Of a stretch of DNA of 64,000 bases, positions 32,701 to 42,145 are shown in pieces (positions within the stretch are counted from its first letter, which is position 1; each line of letters opens with the position of its first letter). This stretch comes from Flavobacteriales bacterium (GTDB lineage: Bacteria; Bacteroidota; Bacteroidia; Flavobacteriales_D; Sanyastnellaceae): contig JAIXWX010000019.1 of assembly GCA_027491075.1 (NCBI GenBank), forward strand, positions 97,792 to 161,791, given 5' to 3'. Under the pieces are notes generated by a model that saw only the letters and a list, made by a program, of their open reading frames with translations, made no database searches and had not been told where the DNA came from. A program made the position numbers and the translations under genes.

Positions 32701-35700
32701 CAACTGTTCCATTCAAGTTTACTTGCTTTTTTATTTGGGTAGGCCTTCCTTGATAGTCGTAAAATGATTCTACCTTTTCAAACCCGCCAAGAATGTGTGT
32801 TTTAAAATAAACGGTTAAAAGCCCCTCTTGGTTGTAATAATTAACCGATCTAATGTATTGATTGAGGCTATTGTCTAAAACGAGTATTTTTTCCCCAGTT
32901 ACTTTGCCAATAACACTTCTTGACGCCGATGAATTATTATATGCGAAGCCACTTGTATTGAATTGATAATCGTCATAGTACTTTTCGAAATACAATTGAC
33001 TATAATCCAATGGAAAAGCCACATTAGTATAGGGAGTAGTTGGATTGCCAGTTTTAGATTCCCAGAAATTCATTGATAAGGCGTTCTGGTTATCCTGAAT
33101 TTGCTGTCTCGAAAGTGATGTGCTAAAGAGCCCACTTTGAATTATTCTACCAAAAACATCATACTTCGCAAATTCCCACTCCTGAGTGAACAGACTTGAA
33201 CTAGGTTTTTGTGTTGCAATTAGCTGATCCAAATTATTATATACATATCTTGACCATGATTCCCCAGCCATTTTGGACTCAATTAATCTTCCTTTTAAAT
33301 CATATCTGTTCGCTAAAATATATCCATCAAAAACTGTATAATTCAAACTCCCACTTGTGGATGAGAACTGATAATTTCCTGACATTGCTATTACAGCAAT
33401 TGCTGGTACTTCATAAATCAGTTGGCCAAAATCATCGTAAATGAAATAATAATCTAGAAATCTCCAGCTAGGAATTTGATTTGGTAGAAAATCTAACTCG
33501 TTATCAGTAAATTGTCCAATACCATTATACCAACTGTATGAACTAATCCCTTCGCCAGACATCAATGTTTGTACTCTCCGACAAATGATCTGACCAAGAA
33601 CATTCTTATATTCCCATACAGTTTGTCCATTTTCATCGGTGACGCTGTACTTGGTTAGAGAGTTCGCAGGATGGTACTCGATAGACGAAGCAGACATGGC
33701 AGAAGCCCCATCTATATTGAGTTTCCATAATAAAATTTCATCTTGGTCATTGAGTTCAAATTTTACCTTAATAGTTGAACCAGAATTTATTTGCCAAGCC
33801 TCACCAAAATTACCTGATTCAATAATGCGGGAAAGAGGGCTCTTCTCATAAATAACCTCCGCAAAAGGAAATGACGTCTCTACTACCCTCGGTGAAATAT
33901 TATAAAAATTAAGCAATGACGTTTCGGGATTTGTGACATAAGTACCATTATTACCCCCTCCAATGGTAAAAGGTAAAAACTTCTTTGCTTCTCTTCCTAA
34001 ACCGTCATATTGATAGATTTGTACAATGTCTCTTTTCATAGGACTTTGTCGCACAGAAACACTCTGAATTTCCCTACCATATCCGTCAAGGTAAGAGATA
34101 TTTGTGGCAACTTCCAAATTTGAAGCGGGTGCATTAACTACTTGATTCTTTGTTAAATTCTCAGCTAGCACTACTTTAGTTTTTATCCAACTTAGATCTC
34201 CCGATACACTAAGATCGTTGAGATGAAATTCTCTATTGACAACAATTTGGAGTTTCTGATCTAATGTCCATTCTATTCTCTTCCATGCATCATACAAATG
34301 ATACTTACTAACACTATTCTGATCACAGACGGTTGAAGAAGTTCCATCTTCGTTAAAGCATTCAGTTATCAAAATTGCATCGTGGGGATACAATCTGAGT
34401 TCATCAATAAATGAATAGTTGGTGCCACTAATAATGACATAAAAATCAGAAGTGGCATCAATGATGTACTCGTTGTACTTCCAATAAGGGTGATTGTTTT
34501 GTACATTCTGATGAACAGGAATGAAGCTCGTATTGCTAGAAATTGTAAGATTAAATGGCGTTGCTGAAAGACTCCAAAAAGTTAATCTATATTTTCCTGA
34601 TGGCAATTCGTTACTTTGTATCGAGTTATTTAAGAATTGAAAACTTTTTTTCCCTGTGTAACTTTTCGGCAATGAAAATTCTAAATGACTTATCTGCTCT
34701 TGTACACAAGCGTTGCTATTGTATATCCAACCATTGCCATTGTTCGTTTCGAAACTCGTGTATGCGCATTCGGATGGATGTGCGTTCGTAATATGAGCGA
34801 CAACCTTACCATCTGGATAATCTCTCAATACGGATTGAACTGGCTCCAATCCCGATTGGCTTGTAATGGTTCTTAAATTGGCATCGATAGATAAAATCTT
34901 AGATATACTTCTGTACCCAAAATACCTATTGAATTGGCCATTTGATATGTTACTAAATGTAAAAGCTGACTCTAGGATGGGCTCCTGTATTTGTAACCTA
35001 GAAACTCCAGTTTGCACCAACTTTCCATTAATCAATTCAAATTCATATATCTCACCCGCTATCACATAAAAACTCCCAGCTATCTTTCTTAGACTTATTT
35101 TCTCAACAGGAACGTTCCAAACTCGATTATCTTGGTTTCTCATAAAGTTTATAGCTTGCGCTTGACTATCTAAACAAGTAGTACATGCTACGTAATCCTT
35201 CGGGTATAAAGCAATCTCCTTCGTCAATAAATCCGACTCAACATGATTTACTTTTAATTCCACGAGCCTCAAATCGTCATCATAGCTATAATTTGTAATT
35301 GATGTAGAGAATTTCGCAGGGTTGAAAGCATCGTAAACAATATCAGTTCTCTTTTCTAAGAAGTATTGTTCTAAGGAATAATAATAAAGAACACCAATAA
35401 CATTCCACTGTACCTTGCATGGCGCTGAACCTTGACTAGTAGACCATTGAGTATACTTTGTATCCCCTCCTTTCAATCCCCGAGTATAACCAAAATCTAC
35501 AGAATTATACTCTAAAAGGCTTTCTGAAAGTATCTGATTCGAGGCACTATAAACCCGTTGTTTTAACAAATTACCACTTCTCCAACTTTTATTTAAGGGA
35601 GCATTTTGAACAGCTGGATGAACAGCAGAAGAGGCCGTAGGAAACAAGCTATATTCATATTCAATCCTGCCATTCTCACAGCTAGGATCGTTGTTACATG

Positions 35701-37822
35701 AGGTGCTTTCTGAAACATTTGTATACAATACATATCCTCCATTTGCCATTTGAAGTGGGCTAATACTATAAGAAAATGATTTTGTCAACGCATGTTCACC
35801 GAAGGGCTCATAATCACTATTACTAACTGGACAGCCAGATTGAAATAACCATGTTGACTTCCAATTGAGATACCCTGGAGCTTGATAGTAACTATATACT
35901 GGTTCAGTTAATAGATATCCACTAGACCTCTCTGGATCATCAAAGGATTGATAAGAAAATGTCCTCTTCAAAACTTCGGAAGCCTGACTTTCCTGACTTG
36001 ATATCGATTTAATTCTCATACCTCCACCAAATCTTGATTTGGGACTCGGACTAAAGAATGGAGTGGCTTTGATACTAATCGAAACATTACCTTGATTATA
36101 AATAGGATCATTGCAATCTTCACCTTTAACCGCAAAAACTGTATAAGTTCCGGCCGGGACTGTAATACTAGCATTGATTCCGTTAAATGACTCCTGATCG
36201 GAAAAGAATACAACCTCTCCAAAACTATTCTCTATCCTTATAGAACTCGGTGAACAATTTGGATCATGAGTTATGGAATACGATAAGAACAGTTGCTTTT
36301 CCATATCGAGAGTAAAAAAATCAACATCATCATATTGCTCCCAATTCGGATCGGGAGCCTCTATAACATCGGCATTTGCTAATCCTTCTGTCCCAACGTA
36401 TACAGGCCCATTTTCGTTGGTTCCATAAGTATTTGATTCAAACTGAAAAGTCACTTTTGCCCCAGTTGGTGAACTGATACTCTCGAGCATACCAGCACCT
36501 GTATAGACTGGATTTGGGTGCCTACTTGTGCCGTTAGGGATCAGAGAGCTAGATTCAAATCCATTAAAAAAACCCCAATGATCCTGAGCTGTAGAATATA
36601 AATATGGTAGCTCTATATCATTATAATCCAGAACTATGGGAGGCCATGACTCACCATCTGTATTGATATTACTAATTGTTCTTAGTCGCAACCTCTTTGT
36701 TCCTAAATTAGCTATTGTATAGTCATAAGTGAATTTAATTGCTGAAATAGGCGAGTTTAGTCCATTAAAAACTTCAATTGATTTCAACGCAAATTCATTG
36801 CCTAAATCCTCCCTTTCTTCTTGTTGTTTTACAAATTTAATCTGACCATTTAGACTCTCAATCCTTTTCAGACTAACTGAAAAATGCTCCAACAACACAT
36901 CACAATCATTTATAACATCGGGAGGACAATCATCGTCAAACGGATTGCAATGATAATCGACAGTATTAGTGTGTGAAATTGACGTTTGACATGGCGAGGA
37001 CGCAACATCATAATGAAAAGAAAACTCCAATTGATCATTAAAATTTCTGATTTCGGAAAGAAACCATCCTGATATACTACCCGTTTCAGTATTAACATTA
37101 ATTGCTGGGCATGTATTGGTTGTCAGCGTTGTTTCAACTGTCGTGAAGTAGTATTTATAACCCATATCATCCGACAAAACAAAACCTTCAAGGAGACCAA
37201 TCATTTCTATTTTCAAATTTTGAAAAGGTACTGGCCTAGGATTTCCATCATTTCCAAATACGAACATCCCTGTTCGACCTAAGAAGTTAAAATAAAACTC
37301 ATCTGGCTGCAAGTCCAACTTTCCATGAAGGGTTCGTCTAACTAGGTCATCATATAATTGACTACCTTCATTAGGTACCAATGGACCATTAGACAAATAA
37401 CCTCCATTTGGCGGTCCCCATAAACCATCACCAAAAGGCAAGCCATTAGCAAAAATATCCTCTGCGTTTGGTTCTTGAATCATTTCATCCGGGAATCCCT
37501 TTACAACACGAGTTATAACTCCTCCTGCATTTAATGCCCAACCAAGACCGACCCACGACGCTGTTTCCCCAACCCTTACCCCATTAGATTGATAGCTCAA
37601 GCTTACAGGTAAGGTTAAAGATCGCCCAGCTAGAGAAGTTAGTGGAATGTCAATGCCAGCTGCGCCAGTGCTAAGATTTACCTGAACTTTATCGGCGCTG
37701 AAAACAGCTGCAGTAGGGCTAGCAATTGCATACCCAACGTTATTCTGAGAATCCGTAACTTGTTGGCCTGTTAACCGAATTGACACTGACCAAGCGATTA
37801 AGATTATGTAAATTTTTCTCAT
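29708..37822 (-). CDS. Giant RHS-repeat polymorphic toxin protein
   Basis: 2704 residues. Signal peptide MRKIYIILIAWSVSIRLTGQ, then an N-terminal region typical of Bacteroidota RHS proteins (ASWVGLGWALNAGGVITR). A DUF6443-like segment (ISYLDGYGREIQSV, YQYDGLGREAKKF) begins near residue 1240 and YD repeats (YDHAGRITR, YDALGQM, YDKRGRLIE) run to ~2100. The RHS-associated core ends near residue 2390 (ARMYDPCIARWSVPDP, NPVSTIDPDGEW), where the chain is probably cleaved. A Gly/Ala-rich hydrophobic stretch (~2390-2515) and the pre-toxin segment follow. The last ~90 residues (FVKGDGPSIFKAITNGS, TIDIHKATGEIFKIRI) are the variable tip, an unassigned beta-rich domain. There is no T9SS sorting domain, so the outer-membrane export route is unclear. 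Confidence 0.92.
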   Translation of the reverse strand: MRKIYIILIAWSVSIRLTGQQVTDSQNNVGYAIASPTAAVFSADKVQVNLSTGAAGIDIPLTSLAGRSLTLPVSLSYQSNGVRVGETASWVGLGWALNAGGVITRVVKGFPDEMIQEPNAEDIFANGLPFGDGLWGPPNGGYLSNGPLVPNEGSQLYDDLVRRTLHGKLDLQPDEFYFNFLGRTGMFVFGNDGNPRPVPFQNLKIEMIGLLEGFVLSDDMGYKYYFTTVETTLTTNTCPAINVNTETGSISGWFLSEIRNFNDQLEFSFHYDVASSPCQTSISHTNTVDYHCNPFDDDCPPDVINDCDVLLEHFSVSLKRIESLNGQIKFVKQQEEREDLGNEFALKSIEVFNGLNSPISAIKFTYDYTIANLGTKRLRLRTISNINTDGESWPPIVLDYNDIELPYLYSTAQDHWGFFNGFESSSLIPNGTSRHPNPVYTGAGMLESISSPTGAKVTFQFESNTYGTNENGPVYVGTEGLANADVIEAPDPNWEQYDDVDFFTLDMEKQLFLSYSITHDPNCSPSSIRIENSFGEVVFFSDQESFNGINASITVPAGTYTVFAVKGEDCNDPIYNQGNVSISIKATPFFSPSPKSRFGGGMRIKSISSQESQASEVLKRTFSYQSFDDPERSSGYLLTEPVYSYYQAPGYLNWKSTWLFQSGCPVSNSDYEPFGEHALTKSFSYSISPLQMANGGYVLYTNVSESTSCNNDPSCENGRIEYEYSLFPTASSAVHPAVQNAPLNKSWRSGNLLKQRVYSASNQILSESLLEYNSVDFGYTRGLKGGDTKYTQWSTSQGSAPCKVQWNVIGVLYYYSLEQYFLEKRTDIVYDAFNPAKFSTSITNYSYDDDLRLVELKVNHVESDLLTKEIALYPKDYVACTTCLDSQAQAINFMRNQDNRVWNVPVEKISLRKIAGSFYVIAGEIYEFELINGKLVQTGVSRLQIQEPILESAFTFSNISNGQFNRYFGYRSISKILSIDANLRTITSQSGLEPVQSVLRDYPDGKVVAHITNAHPSECAYTSFETNNGNGWIYNSNACVQEQISHLEFSLPKSYTGKKSFQFLNNSIQSNELPSGKYRLTFWSLSATPFNLTISSNTSFIPVHQNVQNNHPYWKYNEYIIDATSDFYVIISGTNYSFIDELRLYPHDAILITECFNEDGTSSTVCDQNSVSKYHLYDAWKRIEWTLDQKLQIVVNREFHLNDLSVSGDLSWIKTKVVLAENLTKNQVVNAPASNLEVATNISYLDGYGREIQSVSVRQSPMKRDIVQIYQYDGLGREAKKFLPFTIGGGNNGTYVTNPETSLLNFYNISPRVVETSFPFAEVIYEKSPLSRIIESGNFGEAWQINSGSTIKVKFELNDQDEILLWKLNIDGASAMSASSIEYHPANSLTKYSVTDENGQTVWEYKNVLGQIICRRVQTLMSGEGISSYSWYNGIGQFTDNELDFLPNQIPSWRFLDYYFIYDDFGQLIYEVPAIAVIAMSGNYQFSSTSGSLNYTVFDGYILANRYDLKGRLIESKMAGESWSRYVYNNLDQLIATQKPSSSLFTQEWEFAKYDVFGRIIQSGLFSTSLSRQQIQDNQNALSMNFWESKTGNPTTPYTNVAFPLDYSQLYFEKYYDDYQFNTSGFAYNNSSASRSVIGKVTGEKILVLDNSLNQYIRSVNYYNQEGLLTVYFKTHILGGFEKVESFYDYQGRPTQIKKQVNLNGTVGIIKRFEYDHAGRITRTFHKIGTDEEVMLSKHYYNELGQLVKKHLHITDETNAGMQIVDYRYNERGWLTKINNAELVDDGDNLESWDVFGEEIIYHDQTRFQSNRMEMISQYNGNIAAIKWKTNRNPEFGGDELSGHSYVYRYDALGQMTGAFYAASFETYIDNYSNRCNMWDETISYDSNGNLLNINRNRGINDQGVLLTSPLAMDRMTLSYSSNSNFLISISDYAQTQWIPNEKYTHFIDGQNSSIEYSYDKRGRLIEDLNKGLSSIEYNKIDLVSQVNSGSEQVSFVWDAAGNKLSKTAGNSTIYYIGEIEYSNNVVQSIATSEGLARCPNCMLSGGDWKYDYYLTDHLGNVRAVITEEESEIIRDRVTVEIDRRSIEDANFENVSLTEKEKPYLYPYDSEDPYNLMVSELSSFTGKVMGPAKVMEVKQGERIDLSTKYWYQESPGEPLDDITEILAGTIFNLSSASVGVIPTGPEMGMALLNNVNGNQFSLFNNFINSTFDGVDFSKPQAYLVYMTFDKNMTLDPLNSGAIQVGNAQQLGLLSRQGIQPRADGYFYTYVTNKSQGKVSFNNLEIVRWAPKIRAVYDYYPYGLTWENPTVPNDPNAIHDRTAQSKEFQFSEFSTSRGLALLDFHARMYDPCIARWSVPDPAYQFFNPYLAMGNNPVSTIDPDGEWAHIAVGALFGGVVNWVAHGATLDSEGLKAFAIGALAGGVGAATLGVGTAAAAGLPLSTGFTGGAALAGAAGTGGFLGGGALAVGGTTASNLILSEGNHMFLGDPRWSNEQFVLTAAGSFVLGGSISGYVSWKSGNGFWRGSSPSNSTPWMASGKVPAYKGKEWGTSGSYGKGMGSISHGQYVAVEEGMDFYYRNLWASGHYIDDVGNVVPGSWQRFGVEIIGSTRATTTSLNQFNSVESLIRGAGNLTKVKGGMQGFVKGDGPSIFKAITNGSVGATSRGGLIMKDGTTVFNHLSTKTGIYTIDIHKATGEIFKIRITP
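29981..30246. repeat. Pre-toxin direct repeat, copy 2 (inside RHS gene)
   Basis: Partner of 28536-28801, ~95% identical and gap-free. It encodes RHS residues ~2525-2614, immediately before the variable tip. Recombination between the two copies would replace the RHS tip by the orphan tip and remove the first immunity gene. Confidence 0.95.
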
Positions 37823-37836
37823 TATTTTAGTTTCAA

Positions 37837-39372
37837 TTAGTTTTTGCGATAGCTATGACGTGGTAAAAATTCCATTCCAAATCTAACAACGAAGGCCTGT
37901 CTTCCATAACGAGCATGAAGAAAATCGTAGAGTAATTCAACAGATTGATTACTCCTCTTTCCCGAAGGAGTCCTTAGTTTTACTCCAGACAAAATACTAG
38001 GTTGATTTCTACCATTCTGACTGAATGGCAAAATCAAATCGGAGTATTCTCCGAATATGCTATTAACTTCATAATTCATTTGAAAAAAAATACTATTGTG
38101 TAATTCCCAATTCACAAATGATCGCAAAGCATAACTATTTCTAGAAGAAATATTCCCAACTCGACTTTCCTGAAATAACTTTTCTAATGACCAATTAACT
38201 GAATGTGACACTCCCATTCCTAATGACATTTTTGGTAGAGTTTGATACCCAAGTTGAAATGATAAATCAATTCCTCTTGGAACTAACAGATTACTTCTTA
38301 TTGGTTGCAAGTTGGATCCGTAAATTAAGCGGTCGATGAATCTTTTTTCCTTCAAAGGATTCTTTTTCCAATCTTCTTTTCTTTCTTCAGAAACCGTTTC
38401 TAATTTCCTTCTGTTTTCAAATATGAGCGAATCCAAATCACCTGAGATCGGACCTTCTTGACGAGGGAAAACAATATCCGAGTCTAACTCTTCTTTACTA
38501 TTTGGTATAGGATTCTCTAGACCCTTAAATTCTTTAAAATTATTAATACTTTGTCCTAACGATTCGTGAATTTTAGAAATAAAATCCTTCATTGGTAATT
38601 CTGAAACAGAAATTTCGGACGGATCCAATTTAGAACTGCTTCCTAACGGTACCTCTAGAGGAACTTGACCTGACACAGCAGTATTGAGAGTGCTAAAGAT
38701 CTTCTGTTCTAACCTTGTCTGATCGGAAAAAATGGATAAATCCTCTTTAATGCTTTGATCGAAATAATAATCCAATTTTTCTAGTGGATTTAAACTCAAG
38801 TTAACTTCCGGATATCTAGATAAAACCTTGTGTAGATATATATTTCTTTCATGAATAAAATCTTTCACTATTTCCGTTTTCTTCAACTCGATCTTTAAAT
38901 CTTCTTGTGCTCGTTGAAGTTCCATCACACCTTCACATCTACATGAAGATTCAAAATTCGAAGAGTGAGCCTTTCCTTCTTGTGAAAAGATCGAATCAAG
39001 CCGCTCGAAGTTCTTAAAGCTAACTCCAGATAGATTTAACTTGTTATGGTCTGCGCGTCTCAGGTTTCCTTGAAGGCGGTTATGAGCATAAACAGAAGCT
39101 CTATTCAAACTTTCGGCGTTTTCTTCATCAAGGCTACATATTTTTTGAAATACCATATCCTCTAGAGTTGAGTAACGACTGAGCGCTTTACTAGTCGATC
39201 GACTGAGCCTTCTTTGAAGTTTTTTGCATTTTTTAATTCCGTAAGAACAAAATCTGGAGCAATCCTCGCCAGATAATTCTATATTTTCTTCACTAACATA
39301 GTCATCCTTTTGAGACCACAAATCCTCTAGCGAAAAAAACATGAAGAGCATCAAGACAAAAAACGATTTCAT
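37837..39372 (-). CDS. Coiled-coil periplasmic protein with C-terminal outer-membrane barrel-like domain, upstream of RHS
   Basis: 511 residues from ATG 39372; the track start (39498) adds 42 residues before the signal peptide MKSFFVLMLFMFFSLEDLWSQ. Residues ~25-130 are Cys- and basic-rich (CSRFCSYGIKKCKK); ~150-370 are charged and helical, probably coiled coil (ELQRAQEDLKIELKKTEIVKDF). Residues ~390-505 alternate hydrophobic and polar as in a beta barrel (IDLSFQLGYQTLPKMSLGMGVSHS, FFQMNYEVNSIFGEY, AFVVRFGMEFLPR). It ends 14 bases before the RHS gene on the same strand, so it is first in the toxin operon. I do not recognise a family; a helper in export or surface display of the RHS protein is a reasonable guess. 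Confidence 0.72.
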   Translation of the reverse strand: MKSFFVLMLFMFFSLEDLWSQKDDYVSEENIELSGEDCSRFCSYGIKKCKKLQRRLSRSTSKALSRYSTLEDMVFQKICSLDEENAESLNRASVYAHNRLQGNLRRADHNKLNLSGVSFKNFERLDSIFSQEGKAHSSNFESSCRCEGVMELQRAQEDLKIELKKTEIVKDFIHERNIYLHKVLSRYPEVNLSLNPLEKLDYYFDQSIKEDLSIFSDQTRLEQKIFSTLNTAVSGQVPLEVPLGSSSKLDPSEISVSELPMKDFISKIHESLGQSINNFKEFKGLENPIPNSKEELDSDIVFPRQEGPISGDLDSLIFENRRKLETVSEERKEDWKKNPLKEKRFIDRLIYGSNLQPIRSNLLVPRGIDLSFQLGYQTLPKMSLGMGVSHSVNWSLEKLFQESRVGNISSRNSYALRSFVNWELHNSIFFQMNYEVNSIFGEYSDLILPFSQNGRNQPSILSGVKLRTPSGKRSNQSVELLYDFLHARYGRQAFVVRFGMEFLPRHSYRKN

Positions 39373-39766
39373 CGTAAAATAGAATTTAGTTAAGGTGTCC
39401 AAATTATCCTCGTACGGAGAATGTTTACTCAAAAATAATATTTTTTTGTAATTCTCAGCTCGCAATTCAAAAAATTTATAATAACGAAATGACACCAAAA
39501 CGGATTGGAAATGGGACTAGTTAAACAAACAATATTGAGACGAATGAACTAGGTTTCTCATATTGCACCGAGCTAATCGATAAAGCTATCAGGATTATTT
39601 GCCAATCTCAAACCCAAGTTAACTAATAATTATTAATCTTTAAGCAATGGCAACAAAACTGGTTCAATATCTCGATACCAGATATCTAGTATTTAGAGCT
39701 TGATTTTAAAAAAAAAGCTGCCTCACTTTTTGCGAGACAGCCCCTTTTATAACCATTATTCACAAA
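39373..39766. other. Intergenic region between aconitase and the RHS operon
   Basis: No gene seen. It contains the aconitase terminator (39708-39741) and a possible minus-strand promoter for the RHS operon: TATTTTTG at 39430-39437 in very AT-rich DNA, 57 bases upstream of the operon's first ATG. No -33 TTG is found at normal spacing. The rest (about 39480-39700) shows nothing identifiable. Confidence 0.55.
39708..39741 (-). terminator. Rho-independent terminator of aconitase
   Basis: On the minus strand, a 10-bp stem (GCTGTCTCGC / GTGAGGCAGC, two G-U pairs) with loop AAAAA is followed by nine T. It lies 25 bases after the aconitase stop codon. Confidence 0.88.
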
Positions 39767-42043
39767 TTAATTCTTCAAACTCAATCGAATCAAATTCAAT
39801 GCACCACCGGCTTTGAACCACTCGATTTGCTGTGCGTTGTAGCTGTGGTTAACTGCAATCAAATCCTTGGTGCCATCGTCGTGTACCAATTCTAAGTGCA
39901 ATTGCTTTTCTGGAGCAAATGAAGTAAGATCGGTAAAGTTGATCATGTCGTTTTCACGAATCTTTTCATAGTCTGCTTCATTCGCAAATGTGAGTGCAAG
40001 CATTCCTTGCTTTTTCAAGTTTGTTTCGTGAATACGAGCAAACGACTTCACCAATATCGCTCTCACTCCAAGATGACGCGGTTGCATCGCTGCATGCTCG
40101 CGTGAAGACCCTTCACCATAGTTCGCATCACCCACTACAATGGTTGGAACTCCTGCTGCCTTATAGGCACGTTGTACGGCGGGCACTTCACCATACTCAC
40201 CAGTAAGATGATTCTTGACCTTGTTTTGCTCTCCATTGAAGAAGTTGGTCGCTCCAATCAATGTATTGTTCGCGATGTTGTCAAGGTGTCCACGATAACG
40301 CAACCATGGACCTGCCATGGAAATGTGATCTGTAGTACACTTTCCTTTTGCTTTGATTAAGACTCTTGCGTTGGTGATGTTCTGGCCATCCCATGATGCG
40401 AATGGAGCCAATAATTGCAATCGCTCAGAATCGTCTGCCACATTAATTTGAACACCGCTTCCATCTTCCGCTGGAGCTTGATAGCCTGCATCTTCTACTG
40501 CAAAACCCTTTGTCGGCAGTTCGTCTCCGGTTGGAGCATCCAATTTTACCGCCTCGCCTTTATCGTTTATAAGGGTATCTGTAAGCGGATTGAAGGTCAA
40601 ATCACCCGCAATCGCTAAGGCTGTAGTCAACTCTGGAGAAGCAACAAAAGCCAAGGTATTTGGGTTACCATCGTTTCTGCTTTGGAAGTTTCTGTTGAAA
40701 GAGTGAACAATGGTGTTTCTTTCTTTCTTTTCAGCGCCTACTCTCGCCCACATTCCGATACACGGTCCACAAGCATTTGCATAAACCGTAGCGCCCATTT
40801 TATTGAACGTATCGATAAAGCCATCTCTTTCAATAGTAAATCTTACTTGCTCAGAACCCGGTGTGATACTAAACTCAGCCTTCGGTGTCAAACCTTTTTC
40901 AATGGCTTGTTCTGCCAAAGATGCCGCACGTGCGATATCTTCATAAGAAGAGTTGGTACAAGAACCAATGAGTCCCACTTCTACTTTTGTAGGCCAATTG
41001 TTCTTGGCAGCCTCTTCTTTCATCTTGCTGATAGGCGTCGCCAAATCTGGTGTGAATGGTCCATTGAGATGAGGTTCCAACTCGCTCAAGTTGATCTCAA
41101 TCACTTGGTCAAAATATTTTTCTGGATTGGCATACACTTCATCATCACCCGTCAAATGTTCTTTTATTGCATTTGCTAAAGCGGCAACATCTGCTCTTCC
41201 AGTGCTCTGAAGATAACGCTCCATGCTTTCGTCATAACCAAACGTGGAGGTAGTTGCACCAATCTCCGCCCCCATGTTACAAATGGTTCCCTTACCGGTG
41301 CAGCTCAACGACTTTGCACCTTCCCCGAAATACTCCACGATGCAACCGGTTCCACCTTTTACCGTGAGAATTCCCGCTACTTTGAGGATGACGTCTTTAG
41401 CAGAAGTCCATCCATTCATTTTCCCTGTCAACTTGATACCAATGAGCTTTGGAAACTTAAGCTCCCAAGCCATTCCCGCCATCACGTCCATTGCATCTGC
41501 TCCTCCAACTCCAATCGCAATCATTCCCAAACCACCTGCATTCACCGTATGCGAGTCTGTACCGATCATCATACCTCCTGGGAAAGCATAATTCTCAAGT
41601 ACCACCTGGTGAATGATACCTGCTCCTGGCTTCCAAAATCCTATACCGTATTTATTTGAAATGGAAGACAAGAAGTTAAAGACCTCATTGTTCTTGTTGA
41701 GAGCCTCTTGAAGATCTTGATTAGATCCCACTTTAGCTTGAATCAAGTGGTCGCAGTGCACGGTAGAAGGCACTGCCACTTTCTTTCTTCCTGCTTGCAT
41801 AAACTGAAGCAAAGCCATTTGCGCAGTAGCATCTTGCATGGCCACGCGATCCGGGGCAAAGTCGACATACGATTTGCCTCTTTCATAGGCCGAAGTGGCC
41901 GTCCCATCCCAAAGGTGGGCGTAGAGAATTTTTTCTGATAGTGTCAAAGGCTTATTCACGGCCTTGCGAGCAGCGGCTATGCGCTCCGGGAAACGGCTAT
42001 ACACCGTTTTGATCATTTCTAGATCGAAGACTATATTACTCAT
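39767..42043 (-). CDS. acn: Aconitate hydratase, mitochondrial type
   Basis: 758 residues, the length of mitochondrial-type aconitase rather than bacterial AcnA (~890) or AcnB (~865). The [4Fe-4S] ligands are in [15 protein letters not shown] and [11 protein letters not shown]. Catalytic regions such as [26 protein letters not shown] and [19 protein letters not shown] are clear. It isomerises citrate to isocitrate in the TCA cycle. A -7-like box (TATTTTCG, minus strand, 42076-42083) lies 32 bases upstream. It is monocistronic, with its own terminator. Confidence 0.97.
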   Translation of the reverse strand: MSNIVFDLEMIKTVYSRFPERIAAARKAVNKPLTLSEKILYAHLWDGTATSAYERGKSYVDFAPDRVAMQDATAQMALLQFMQAGRKKVAVPSTVHCDHLIQAKVGSNQDLQEALNKNNEVFNFLSSISNKYGIGFWKPGAGIIHQVVLENYAFPGGMMIGTDSHTVNAGGLGMIAIGVGGADAMDVMAGMAWELKFPKLIGIKLTGKMNGWTSAKDVILKVAGILTVKGGTGCIVEYFGEGAKSLSCTGKGTICNMGAEIGATTSTFGYDESMERYLQSTGRADVAALANAIKEHLTGDDEVYANPEKYFDQVIEINLSELEPHLNGPFTPDLATPISKMKEEAAKNNWPTKVEVGLIGSCTNSSYEDIARAASLAEQAIEKGLTPKAEFSITPGSEQVRFTIERDGFIDTFNKMGATVYANACGPCIGMWARVGAEKKERNTIVHSFNRNFQSRNDGNPNTLAFVASPELTTALAIAGDLTFNPLTDTLINDKGEAVKLDAPTGDELPTKGFAVEDAGYQAPAEDGSGVQINVADDSERLQLLAPFASWDGQNITNARVLIKAKGKCTTDHISMAGPWLRYRGHLDNIANNTLIGATNFFNGEQNKVKNHLTGEYGEVPAVQRAYKAAGVPTIVVGDANYGEGSSREHAAMQPRHLGVRAILVKSFARIHETNLKKQGMLALTFANEADYEKIRENDMINFTDLTSFAPEKQLHLELVHDDGTKDLIAVNHSYNAQQIEWFKAGGALNLIRLSLKN

Positions 42044-42145
42044 GTAGGAAAATATTCAAAACTTTATTTGAGCCGCGAAAATACGGAAGACGCCCGTTCA
42101 TCACAATTTTTTCACAAATAGAAGGATACTGCGCATCTTTGGAGC

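Noticed and set aside
40682-41179. 165-aa plus-strand ORF inside aconitase
   Set aside because: Antisense shadow; aconitase is full length and unmistakable.
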